A DNA stretch of 64,000 nucleotides, taken from Gloeocapsa sp. PCC 7428 (lineage in GTDB: Bacteria; Cyanobacteriota; Cyanobacteriia; Cyanobacteriales; Chroococcidiopsidaceae). The stretch lies in NCBI RefSeq assembly GCF_000317555.1, contig NC_019745.1, positions 5,336,001 through 5,400,000 on the forward strand, given 5' to 3'. Of this stretch, positions 35,512-43,128 are shown in pieces; position 1 is the stretch's first letter; each line of letters begins with the position of its first letter. Below the pieces are notes generated by a model. That model was given only the letters and a program-made list of their open reading frames with translations, ran no database searches and had not been told where the DNA came from. The position numbers were made by a program, and so were the translations under genes.

Positions 35512-35818
35512 CCTCCTTCTTATCGGCTGTCATTGCGATCGTCTCCATCGCCTGATCCAACGCCATATTGACATCGGTAATGCCCACAATCGGTAATGCT
35601 AAAAGAATCGCGGCGATCACTTCTTCTTTAGTTGCACCAGCTGCCATAGCGCGCTCTACATGAGTATTAATGCCTCGTAAACCCCGATGCGCGCTGAAGA
35701 TACCGATAATAATTAATTCATTGACCTTTTCATCAAGCGGAGAATACTGCTTCACCGACTTTGCCAGATCGAAGAAACTCTGGGCAACATCCGGTGCTTC
35801 TTGCATCATGTTCTTCAT
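35489..35818 (-). CDS. Carboxymuconolactone-decarboxylase-fold protein
   Basis: About 109 residues, one CMD/AhpD-like all-helical domain: VNELIIIGIFSAHRGLRGIN followed by THVERAMAAGATKEEVIAAI. The Cys pair of AhpD peroxidases (CxxC) is missing; the site reads SAHRGLRGINTH, leaving a conserved His. That makes an antioxidant role unlikely and suggests a non-redox reaction or binding role in the pathway. I place the start at ATG 35818 with AAGGAG ten bases upstream; the frame opens 18 bases earlier inside the cupin gene. It overlaps the cyclase gene at its 3' end. Confidence 0.8.
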   Translation of the reverse strand: MKNMMQEAPDVAQSFFDLAKSVKQYSPLDEKVNELIIIGIFSAHRGLRGINTHVERAMAAGATKEEVIAAILLALPIVGITDVNMALDQAMETIAMTADKKEVAGAAAG

Positions 35819-35819
35819 T

Positions 35820-36218
35820 TTAATGTTCTCCTTCAAGAATAATGTGTCCGTCTTTGGGGGAAGGTGCTAAAGGGGCTGAGGCGAAAACAACGCGAATTTC
35901 TTCATTGCCAACATTGACAATCGAATGCGCTGCACCTTGGGGAGTCAGCACCGCTTGTCCAGCTTGAAACGGAACAACACCCACATCTGCAATTTCGATT
36001 TCGCCTTGCCCTTGCAATACGTAAAAGCACTCTTCGCCATGCGGATGCGCGTGACATAATACTCTGCCACCCACTGGTACGGTTGCTGTCCCCATAATCA
36101 ACTTGGTAGACTGTACGCTGGTAGGAGAAATCAACACATGAATCTCGCCACCTCGGTCATCAATCGTCGGAACGTCACTCGGTCCCATTACCAAGCGTCT
36201 TTTTTGCTGCGTTACCAT
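35820..36218 (-). CDS. Cupin-domain protein of PKS operon
   Basis: 132 residues with a single cupin_2 barrel. Metal-ligand motif 1 is LCHAHPHGEECFYVLQGQGE (three His and a Glu region), motif 2 is AVLTPQGAAHSIVNVG. Small cupins of this kind accompany spore-pigment and tetracenomycin PKS genes (WhiE ORFII/TcmJ type), where they help cyclisation or oxygenation. I infer a similar accessory role. The stop is immediately before the CMD gene ATG and the start is 15 bases after the ligase stop. Confidence 0.82.
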   Translation of the reverse strand: MVTQQKRRLVMGPSDVPTIDDRGGEIHVLISPTSVQSTKLIMGTATVPVGGRVLCHAHPHGEECFYVLQGQGEIEIADVGVVPFQAGQAVLTPQGAAHSIVNVGNEEIRVVFASAPLAPSPKDGHIILEGEH

Positions 36219-36233
36219 TAAAGTTATCCTTTG

Positions 36234-37781
36234 TTATTGAACCAGTTGACTGGCTTTGAGTAATGCTTTACGGTGAATTTTTCCCGTTGAGGTACGCGGT
36301 AAGCGTTCTAAAAATTGAATTTTTTTCGGAGCTTTAAATCGCGGTAGTTGCATTTTGGCAAATCTGCGAATACTCTCTTCTAGTTCAACCGACTCGGAGA
36401 AACCAGCTTTGAGGCTGATGTACGCCACAACTTGTGTTAAATTTTCACCACTTTCTGATTCCGGTACGACTGCAACATCAAGTACACTTTCGTGTTGCAG
36501 CAACACATCTTCGATTTCAAACGGCGACACCCATTGTCCGTTAACCTTAAACAGGTCGTCTTTGCGTCCCATAAACCAGAAATAGCCATCTGCGTCACAA
36601 AGATATTTATCTCCGGTACGCATTGTATTACCGTGGATGACTTGGCGCGTTTCTTGGTGACGGTTCCAATACCGCAGCATTAAACTGTCGCCACCTACTT
36701 GCAAATTACCAATTTCACCAGTAGGCATTGATACGCCATTTTCATCAATGATGCGGACATCGTAACCAACAACAGGTTTACCCGAACTACCAGGACGACA
36801 CTCGCCTAAACGATTGGAAAGAAAGATGTGTAAAAACTCAGTTGTGCCAATACCTTCGCAAATTTCTATACCGTAGGTACTACGCCACCTTTGCCAAATG
36901 CTTTTTGGTAGTTGCTCTGCTGCCGATACGCATAAGCGCAATGTGGAAGCATCTAAAGGAGCAATATCTTGCACTGCCAGAATACTAGCATAGGTAGCAG
37001 GAATTGCAAACAAAATTGTCGGTCGATGGCGATGAATATCGGCAATAATGTCAAACGCATTATTTGCATCTGACAAAATCGATGCTGCGCCAACCGCCAT
37101 CGGCATATATAAAGTGTTGCCTAAACCGTAGGCAAACGGCATCTTAGCGATCGAATACGTGATGTCGTCTTGATGCAAACCAAGCGTTGCTTTACCGTAC
37201 TGTTCTGCACAGAAGACCATACTACGATGAAGATGAATCGCGCCCTTGGGTCTACCTGTACTACCGGAAGTATAAAGCCAAAACGCTGGTTCGTCGGGGG
37301 ATGTTTGTGCGGGTGGTAGTTCTTGAGAAAATGAGCTTGCAAGTGTCCTAAAGGAGTTCTCTCCATCAGTGAGGAGGATATTCCGTAAGAACGGAGATTG
37401 AATTGGCGAAAGTTTGTCTTGCCACTCTTGAGTTGTGAGTAAGATTTTAGCGCGGCAATCTTGCAAAATGTACTCAATATCATCAAGGTTACACGCCGTA
37501 TTAATTGGTACTGGAACAGCACCTAACCAAATCGCCCCCCAAAAGGCAAAGACAAAATCTGGACTATCAGGTAAGAGAATCGCGAATCGATTTTCGCGTT
37601 CTAAACCTAACTCGGCAAGTAATCCAGCAGCAGCACAAATTTCGTTACTGACTTTGCGATACGTGTATGTGTCGTCCTGATGATACAAAGCAATTCGTTC
37701 GCCATAGCCTTTATGCAAATTACCTTTGATAAAGTAGGCTGCAACATTGAAAATATCAGGTAATTGTTCGTACTGATTCAT
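36234..37781 (-). CDS. Aryl-CoA ligase (benzoate-CoA ligase-like)
   Basis: 515 residues of the acyl-CoA synthetase (ANL) superfamily. P-loop FWLYTSGSTGRPKGAIHLHR, then MPFAYGLGNTLYMPMAVGAA, which in benzoate-CoA ligases lines the aryl pocket, then EGIGTTEFLHIFLSNRL, TGDKYLCDADGYFWFMGR and the catalytic Lys in RTSTGKIHRKALL. The 'GTTE' and 'FAYGLGN' patterns are those of benzoate- and salicylate-type ligases. It would adenylate an aromatic acid and load CoA or ACP. It lies between acpS (4-base overlap) and the cupin gene. Confidence 0.88.
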   Translation of the reverse strand: MNQYEQLPDIFNVAAYFIKGNLHKGYGERIALYHQDDTYTYRKVSNEICAAAGLLAELGLERENRFAILLPDSPDFVFAFWGAIWLGAVPVPINTACNLDDIEYILQDCRAKILLTTQEWQDKLSPIQSPFLRNILLTDGENSFRTLASSFSQELPPAQTSPDEPAFWLYTSGSTGRPKGAIHLHRSMVFCAEQYGKATLGLHQDDITYSIAKMPFAYGLGNTLYMPMAVGAASILSDANNAFDIIADIHRHRPTILFAIPATYASILAVQDIAPLDASTLRLCVSAAEQLPKSIWQRWRSTYGIEICEGIGTTEFLHIFLSNRLGECRPGSSGKPVVGYDVRIIDENGVSMPTGEIGNLQVGGDSLMLRYWNRHQETRQVIHGNTMRTGDKYLCDADGYFWFMGRKDDLFKVNGQWVSPFEIEDVLLQHESVLDVAVVPESESGENLTQVVAYISLKAGFSESVELEESIRRFAKMQLPRFKAPKKIQFLERLPRTSTGKIHRKALLKASQLVQ

Positions 37782-38227
37782 ACGTGTTCGCCCTTAGAAA
37801 GAACGTGAACCATCACATAGTCATCCCAGTAGCACCAAGTTGCTAGCCATGCTTTCACTCCACACTGCAATGCTTTTTGTTTTGCTGCGCCGCGTAGCTT
37901 GATTGTTAATTCTGACTGAGAGATTATCGATTCAATCTCGTTCCAGTTGATATCAACTAATCCAGTTCCTAGGGCTTTGCCTACAGCTTCTTTAGCGGCA
38001 AAACATACGGCGTAATACCGATTAGGATAAGGTGCAGATTGGCACTGTTCGATTTCGCGAGGAGTAAACAGCAGAGTCAGCGTTTCACTGTTGTAGCGAC
38101 TGACGAGCGAGGCAATTTTGCTAACGGGTGCGATATCAATTCCGATACCTTTAATTTCGGCAAGTTGTCTTGGTTGGGCAATTTGTAGATACATGAAACC
38201 TTGTATTCCTTTTCCCGTGGGCATCAT
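37778..38227 (-). CDS. acpS: Holo-ACP synthase (AcpS-type phosphopantetheinyl transferase)
   Basis: 149 residues. IKGIGIDIAPVSKIASLV (Mg-binding Asp) and VCFAAKEAVGKALGTG (the FxxKEAxxKALG motif) are the two halves of the AcpS active site. It transfers 4'-phosphopantetheine from CoA to the ACP Ser. A second, cluster-bound AcpS would be dedicated to the adjacent ACP, whose stop codon it overlaps (ATGA). The N-terminal 25 residues before the domain are longer than usual; ATG at 38194 (MYLQIAQ), with AAGGAA/AAGG upstream, is an alternative start. Confidence 0.9.
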   Translation of the reverse strand: MMPTGKGIQGFMYLQIAQPRQLAEIKGIGIDIAPVSKIASLVSRYNSETLTLLFTPREIEQCQSAPYPNRYYAVCFAAKEAVGKALGTGLVDINWNEIESIISQSELTIKLRGAAKQKALQCGVKAWLATWCYWDDYVMVHVLSKGEHV

Positions 38228-38466
38228 GTCGCCGTAGCCGTAGCCGCGATCGCGCTGTTAACCATCTCGCAAACATCTTTTAATGTCATGTCCTTGCGGG
38301 ATTCTAGTTTGACATTGACACCAAAGCGGCGTTTGAGTCCAAGGGAAATATCGACGGTTTCTGTTGAGTCGAGTTGCAAGTCTTTGCGCAGCAGTGCTGT
38401 TTCTGTAATCTCTTGTTCGGGAATTCCTAAATCAACTAAGATGTCTTTTAGCGCATCCATGACCAT
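38224..38466 (-). CDS. Acyl carrier protein of type II PKS
   Basis: 80 residues, single ACP domain with four helices. The phosphopantetheine site is Ser34 in LQLDSTETVDISL; Thr follows Ser where most ACPs have Leu or Met. The C-terminus is an Ala/Thr repeat (ATATAT) of low complexity. The frame opens at TTG 38481, but ATG 38466 (MVMDALKD) is correctly spaced from GAGGT. It carries the growing poly-beta-ketone between KS/CLF and the cyclases. It lies between the KS-beta gene (67 bases) and acpS (overlap 4). Confidence 0.9.
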   Translation of the reverse strand: MVMDALKDILVDLGIPEQEITETALLRKDLQLDSTETVDISLGLKRRFGVNVKLESRKDMTLKDVCEMVNSAIAATATAT

Positions 38467-38533
38467 AGGTAGATACCTCAATCAAAAACGTAACTTTAGT
38501 GGTAATTGGTAATTGCTGCCATGCGCGATCGCG

Positions 38534-39742
38534 TCACTTAGCAATCACAAACGATGCATTCACTCCCTCGCGGGCGCGGGAATTGACGAGTGCGTGGCGT
38601 ACCGGATGATTTTGTGGTTGCGTCACAAAGTTGAGCCGACAGTCTGCATCTGGCTCGGTTTGGCTCATTGTTGGTAATTGTTCGGTTTCCATTGCTAAGA
38701 GGCTGCAAGCGACCTCAGTAACGCAACTTGCACCATAAAGATGACCGTAAAGTGCTTTCGGAACAGAAACCGCAACCTTTGGCGCTTGGGCAAAAACTGT
38801 AGAAATGGCTTCGCCTTCGATGCGATCGCTTTGTTGCGTTCCGCAGCCTTCGGCTAAAACAACATCAATATCTGTGGGTTGAATTTGTGCAGATTGAATC
38901 GCACGTGTCATGCAGCGCTCAAAGTGAATGCCGCTTGTAGGATCGGTATCCGTCGTCATGCAACCTGAGACGACTTTACCGTAAATCTTCGCACCTCGAT
39001 TACGGGCGTGTTCTTCAGACTCTAGCACTAAAACGGTACTTCCTTCACCTAATACTAAGCCTGTACGATTGCGGTCGAAGGGTAAATAAGCTTTTTCTGG
39101 ATCAGTCGCGGCGCTGACTTCTCCGGTTTCGTAGTAACACGTCATCCCAAACCGCGTGATCGGTGCTTCTGAACCGCCAGCGATCACAACATCGTTAAAT
39201 CCTTCTTGAATTGACTTGATACCAAAGTACAGTCCACTTGCACCACTGGCGCGATCGCAAACAAAACTCTTACTATACCCGCGAATTCCATAGCGAATCG
39301 TCACATATCCTTGGGCAGCTGTCGGAAACCACGCGGTTGCTTGCCAAGGATTGACCATCGTTGCGCCGTCGTTATACAGTTCGTAAAATCCGCGTTCGCA
39401 GATATCCCAACCGCCTGCATTGTTACCAAACCAAACGCCAACGCGATACGAATCTTCTTGAGTTAAATCAAGTGTGGCATCTTGCAGCGCTAATTCGGTT
39501 GCCGCTAAAGCGTAGTGCGTAAATCGATCTGTTTTAACAATAAAGCGGCGCGGGATATAATCGGCTGGTTCAAACTCGGCAATCTCACCCGCAACTTTAG
39601 TTGGAAAGTCTGTCGAATCAAAGCGGCTAATCTCGCGAATTGCCGACTTACCTGTACTAATATTGTGCCAAAATTCATCTTTACCAATACCAGCAGGGTT
39701 GATAATACCAATACCAGTAATTACTACATCGTGTTTACTCAC
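38534..39742 (-). CDS. Type II PKS ketosynthase beta / chain-length factor
   Basis: 402 residues, thiolase-fold ketosynthase homologue. By alignment with the neighbouring KS-alpha from the shared AGxSEAP motif backwards, the nucleophile Cys position is Arg164 (VCDRASGASGLYFG), and the first active-site His is lost (AEGCGTQQSD, where KS-alpha has NAHGSSTPQND). The second His region is kept (KALYGHLYGASCV). This is the pattern of a chain-length factor, which dimerises with KS-alpha and controls chain length. Its ATG overlaps the end of the KS-alpha gene by 8 bases. A fatty-acid FabF is excluded by the missing nucleophile. Confidence 0.88.
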   Translation of the reverse strand: MSKHDVVITGIGIINPAGIGKDEFWHNISTGKSAIREISRFDSTDFPTKVAGEIAEFEPADYIPRRFIVKTDRFTHYALAATELALQDATLDLTQEDSYRVGVWFGNNAGGWDICERGFYELYNDGATMVNPWQATAWFPTAAQGYVTIRYGIRGYSKSFVCDRASGASGLYFGIKSIQEGFNDVVIAGGSEAPITRFGMTCYYETGEVSAATDPEKAYLPFDRNRTGLVLGEGSTVLVLESEEHARNRGAKIYGKVVSGCMTTDTDPTSGIHFERCMTRAIQSAQIQPTDIDVVLAEGCGTQQSDRIEGEAISTVFAQAPKVAVSVPKALYGHLYGASCVTEVACSLLAMETEQLPTMSQTEPDADCRLNFVTQPQNHPVRHALVNSRAREGVNASFVIAK

Positions 39743-41009
39743 CTAACGACTCCTGATACTTTTTGAAAATAGCTGCCGAATGAATACCGCCGAAACCACT
39801 CGCTGTGAGCAGCGCGGTGTTGACCTCGGTGGAACGTGCTTCGTTGGGTACGTAATCAAGGTCACAATTAGGATCGGGAAACTCGTAATTGGCAGTTGGA
39901 TGAATAACCGAAAGTTCAATTGCGCCTAAAGTTGCCACAACTCCTACTAAACTGGCAGAAGAGAGCGAATGACCAATCATCGACTTGGTTGAGCTAATTG
40001 GCAAGCGGTATGCTTTATCGCCTAGTACTTGCTTATAAGCATTCGTCTCAAATAAATCGTTTTGCGGTGTGGAACTACCATGCGCGTTGATATAATCAAG
40101 CTCTTCTGGTTCAACATTACCTAGATGGAGCGTCCGTTCCATCACTGCTGCCATAGGAACTCCATGGTCGGGAAGATCCGTCATGTGAAAGGCATTGCTG
40201 ACGCTGTAGTAACTGACAACTTCCGCATAAATGTGGGCGTTGCGATTCAGCGCGTGTTCGAGTTCTTCAAGTACGAGTACCGCACCAGCTTCACTAATGA
40301 CAAATCCACCACGCTTGGCATCAAAGGGACGCGATGCCTTTTCTGGTTCGCAATCTGCTACTGAAAGCGATCCTATAACATCAAGTGTTGCATATGTCAA
40401 GCTAGTCAGTGGCGCTTCGGAGGCTCCAGCCAGCATTACCTTGCATTCGCCAGAGCGAATCAGTTCAAAACTCAACCCCAATGCATCTAACCCCGCCGTG
40501 CAACCGGTTGATAGTGAAGTACACGGTCCTTGAAATCCGTGTTTCCGTGCCAAGAGCGCCGCAGGATAATTAAACATCCCTGCGTTGTAAAAATTCTCAC
40601 CCGTGGCAACGTGTTTTAACGGCTGGGTACCTTTTTCGCTACACCGCTCAAAGATTTTTTGAATTGTTGGCGTACCACCGATCGCCGATGAAAAGATAAT
40701 TCCTAAAGATTCAGGATCTTCTTGACTCAAGTCTAAACCTGAATCCGCGATCGCCGCCGTTCCAGAGACAACGCCAAACTGCACAACTCGATCTTGTTCA
40801 ACTAAGTGGTCAAACTCTGCTCCCGAACAGTAATCGGAAAGATCAAAATCAGCAACTCGACAAACCACTTTACTTTTAATCCCCATCGCCTCCATTTCTG
40901 GATCGGCTTGCAAATACGATTGTCCGCGAATTGCATTTTTCCAAAACTGCTCCTTACCGATTCCTAAAGGAGCGACAACACCAATACCTGTAATGACTAC
41001 TCGTTTCAT
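39735..41009 (-). CDS. Type II PKS ketosynthase alpha
   Basis: 424 residues with a complete ketosynthase active site: Cys170 in TSLSTGCTAGLDALG, His310 in DYINAHGSSTPQNDLFETNA, Lys342 and His347 in SSTKSMIGHSLSSASL. The N-terminus MKRVVITGIGVVAPLGIGKE is normal for FabF/KS-alpha. It catalyses decarboxylative condensation of malonyl-ACP. The pairing with a Cys-less partner directly downstream separates it from the housekeeping FabF. It is the first gene of the operon; the promoter should be in the 146 bases between it and the MTHFR-like gene, or further upstream. Confidence 0.92.
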   Translation of the reverse strand: MKRVVITGIGVVAPLGIGKEQFWKNAIRGQSYLQADPEMEAMGIKSKVVCRVADFDLSDYCSGAEFDHLVEQDRVVQFGVVSGTAAIADSGLDLSQEDPESLGIIFSSAIGGTPTIQKIFERCSEKGTQPLKHVATGENFYNAGMFNYPAALLARKHGFQGPCTSLSTGCTAGLDALGLSFELIRSGECKVMLAGASEAPLTSLTYATLDVIGSLSVADCEPEKASRPFDAKRGGFVISEAGAVLVLEELEHALNRNAHIYAEVVSYYSVSNAFHMTDLPDHGVPMAAVMERTLHLGNVEPEELDYINAHGSSTPQNDLFETNAYKQVLGDKAYRLPISSTKSMIGHSLSSASLVGVVATLGAIELSVIHPTANYEFPDPNCDLDYVPNEARSTEVNTALLTASGFGGIHSAAIFKKYQESLGE

Positions 41010-41155
41010 TCTTTAATTCTTGGTAAGAAAAGTGTTTGATATAGCTTCGATTGAGCTAATTCTTATGCAGATACAAGGCAACCAGTTTAACTACAAATAT
41101 CAATAGTCACTTTCACCGTGTAGATATAGCGAGCTTTAATTGTGTACTTTGTGTC

Positions 41156-42097
41156 CTAAGAGAGTGGGAAGGCTTCGCCAAAGTGGTTCGAGGCGAATTG
41201 CCGTAACCCTGCTAACTCGACAATTTGAGAACAATCACTCGAACCAATCAATCGTAAATGAACGCCGCGAATGCCTTCTATCGCTTGCATTCCTTGAATA
41301 AGCTCTAAAGTAATTTTCAGACTTTCTGACTTACAATCACCCCTGCGAATGCGCTCGACAACTTCATGAGGAATGTAGAAGCCTGGCATTTTCTGTAAAA
41401 ACTCAAGTCCTTTCCAGCTACTAAAAGGAAAGATTGCGCCGATAAAATGAACTCGCTGATGCAACCCGCGTTTCACAACTTCTGCCATCCATTGCTGCAT
41501 TGCTGCCAGATCGAAAGTTGCTTGTAGTTGAATGTAACGTGCGCCGCGAGCAATTTTTGCCTCCAAAAGCGCCATACTCTCCTCTAATTTATCCGGCGCG
41601 GCATAGGGAAGTGCGATGGTTCCGATATAAAAGTCAGGTGCGGGCGCGATCGTATCTCCATTAAACATCTTGCCATAAGTTGTTAAGTTGTGGATTGCGG
41701 CGATCGCATCAATTGCAGAAATATCATTTGCCTCCTTTGCTTCTGGATCGCTACCAATTGAACAGGGATAGCCTCCTAAAATCATGATGTTGCGAATTCC
41801 CAGTGCTGCTAGCCCTAATAAGTCACTCTGCAAAGCAATTCGGTTTTTGTGGCGTAGTGTGAGTTGCACAACAGGTTCAATTCCTATTTGTTGAATTAAA
41901 TGTGCGGCTACAACATTAGATAACCGTGCTTGTGACAGCGCGTTGTCATTTAAATGCACTGCATCTACATACGCAGCAATCTTTTCTGCTTTGCTAATTA
42001 ATGGCTTTATCTTGTAATGTCGCGGTGGCGTTAACTCAGCTGACACAACAAAATGATCAGCATTTAACAATGTTTGTAACTTATTTACAGCAATCAT
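41156..42097 (-). CDS. Methylenetetrahydrofolate reductase-family protein
   Basis: 313 residues with the MTHFR TIM-barrel pattern: VSAELTPPRHYKIKPLISKA, DAVHLNDNALSQARLS, NIMILGGYPCSIGSDPEAKE, and RGARYIQLQATFDLAAMQQW. FAD binding through the LGG loop and folate contact by the early Glu are expected. It would reduce methylene-THF to methyl-THF for methionine/SAM supply, but divergent members serve other folate reactions. It lies on the same strand 146 bases before the KS-alpha gene, so it may be co-transcribed. The canonical chromosomal metF is not excluded. Confidence 0.82.
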   Translation of the reverse strand: MIAVNKLQTLLNADHFVVSAELTPPRHYKIKPLISKAEKIAAYVDAVHLNDNALSQARLSNVVAAHLIQQIGIEPVVQLTLRHKNRIALQSDLLGLAALGIRNIMILGGYPCSIGSDPEAKEANDISAIDAIAAIHNLTTYGKMFNGDTIAPAPDFYIGTIALPYAAPDKLEESMALLEAKIARGARYIQLQATFDLAAMQQWMAEVVKRGLHQRVHFIGAIFPFSSWKGLEFLQKMPGFYIPHEVVERIRRGDCKSESLKITLELIQGMQAIEGIRGVHLRLIGSSDCSQIVELAGLRQFASNHFGEAFPLS

Positions 42098-43128
42098 TGG
42101 TTAAATTTAATGCTTGGATACCAACATGCCACGAGATTTATTCGTCTGTTAAACACCTATTTATTTATTTTCGGATTGGCTATTACTTTGATGACTCAAA
42201 TCACTCCGTGTTCCAGTCATTAATAAGACTAATGTTAATTATCATCTCCTCAAATGATAATTTAGGCGAATTTTGTTTATTACTCCTATTAACTAATTTA
42301 AAACCTGTAAAAAATTCAGCTAACAATGCTAAAAAAAATGTAAATTACTATGAAAGACATAGCTAATTTTTCACAAGCATCCTAAAAGATAGAGTTGACT
42401 GATAAACAATAAAAGCTTTAGCTCTAGCAAAAAAACTCGGTTGGTTCTCTAGCGATTTATCATTTATTTAGAACTAGGCAGGAGAATCATCAGCGCTTTC
42501 TCTATCAAGTTTGATGCAAGGCGCATCATTTACGAGTTGCTTTATAGTTTTGCATATCTCATAAATTAATCAAGCCTAATCAGGGTTTAAAGATGTGTAT
42601 TTTATGTGTTTTTTTTGTATATAATCGATTTTGCGATTTTTTTTAATAGTTTGTTGTTTTTAATACAACTTTAGCTTTTCTTAATAGTAATAAATTGTTT
42701 TTTTCGCTACATATGTCGTTTAGATTCTAATCTCTCTAAAGGAAGAAGAAAAAAAATGTCAAAGCAAGAAGAATTAGTATAATTTTGCTTGCCTACCCCG
42801 ATGCCAGCAATAATTAGCCATTTATTACTATTAGTAGTTGCAAGAGATAAACAATGTTAGATATCTAGTGTAAAAAATTACCAAAATTATCAAGATTAGG
42901 ATTCATAAATAACTTGGCTGATTAAGCATACTTATCTTGTATATATTTTGGTCACAGCGCTTGAAGCAGCACTAAAAAAAATTGATTGTTGTGGTGAATA
43001 CAGACTGAATAAGTCTGTTACTATATAGTTGAGAAAAATTAGCTAACTTGAGTGTTCTTCCCAGGCTAGTTTTATGACGTTTTAAGCTAACTCTGAATAC
43101 CATCAGTAGGGTTTTACTCATTGTAAAT
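42098..43128. other. AT-rich 1-kb intergenic region
   Basis: The largest gene-free stretch of the window. It is very AT-rich, particularly 42580-42720, with several runs of seven to eight T or A. A 121-codon frame starting inside the MTHFR-like gene (42001-42366) has no similarity and is antisense for its first part, so I reject it. The segment holds the promoter of the MTHFR-like gene, possibly of the PKS operon, and of the NACHT gene. I see no tRNA, no inverted-repeat pair of an insertion sequence and no terminator I can defend. Low GC next to a candidate defence operon is compatible with horizontal gain. Confidence 0.5.

Noticed and set aside
39735-41009. Housekeeping FabF assignment for KS-alpha
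   Set aside because: The gene overlaps a Cys-less partner and sits with ACP, aromatase and cyclase genes, which is the type II PKS arrangement.
42001-42366. 121-codon plus-strand frame at the start of the AT-rich gap
   Set aside because: Its first 100 bases are antisense to the MTHFR-like gene and the rest is low-complexity; no similarity or ribosome-binding site.
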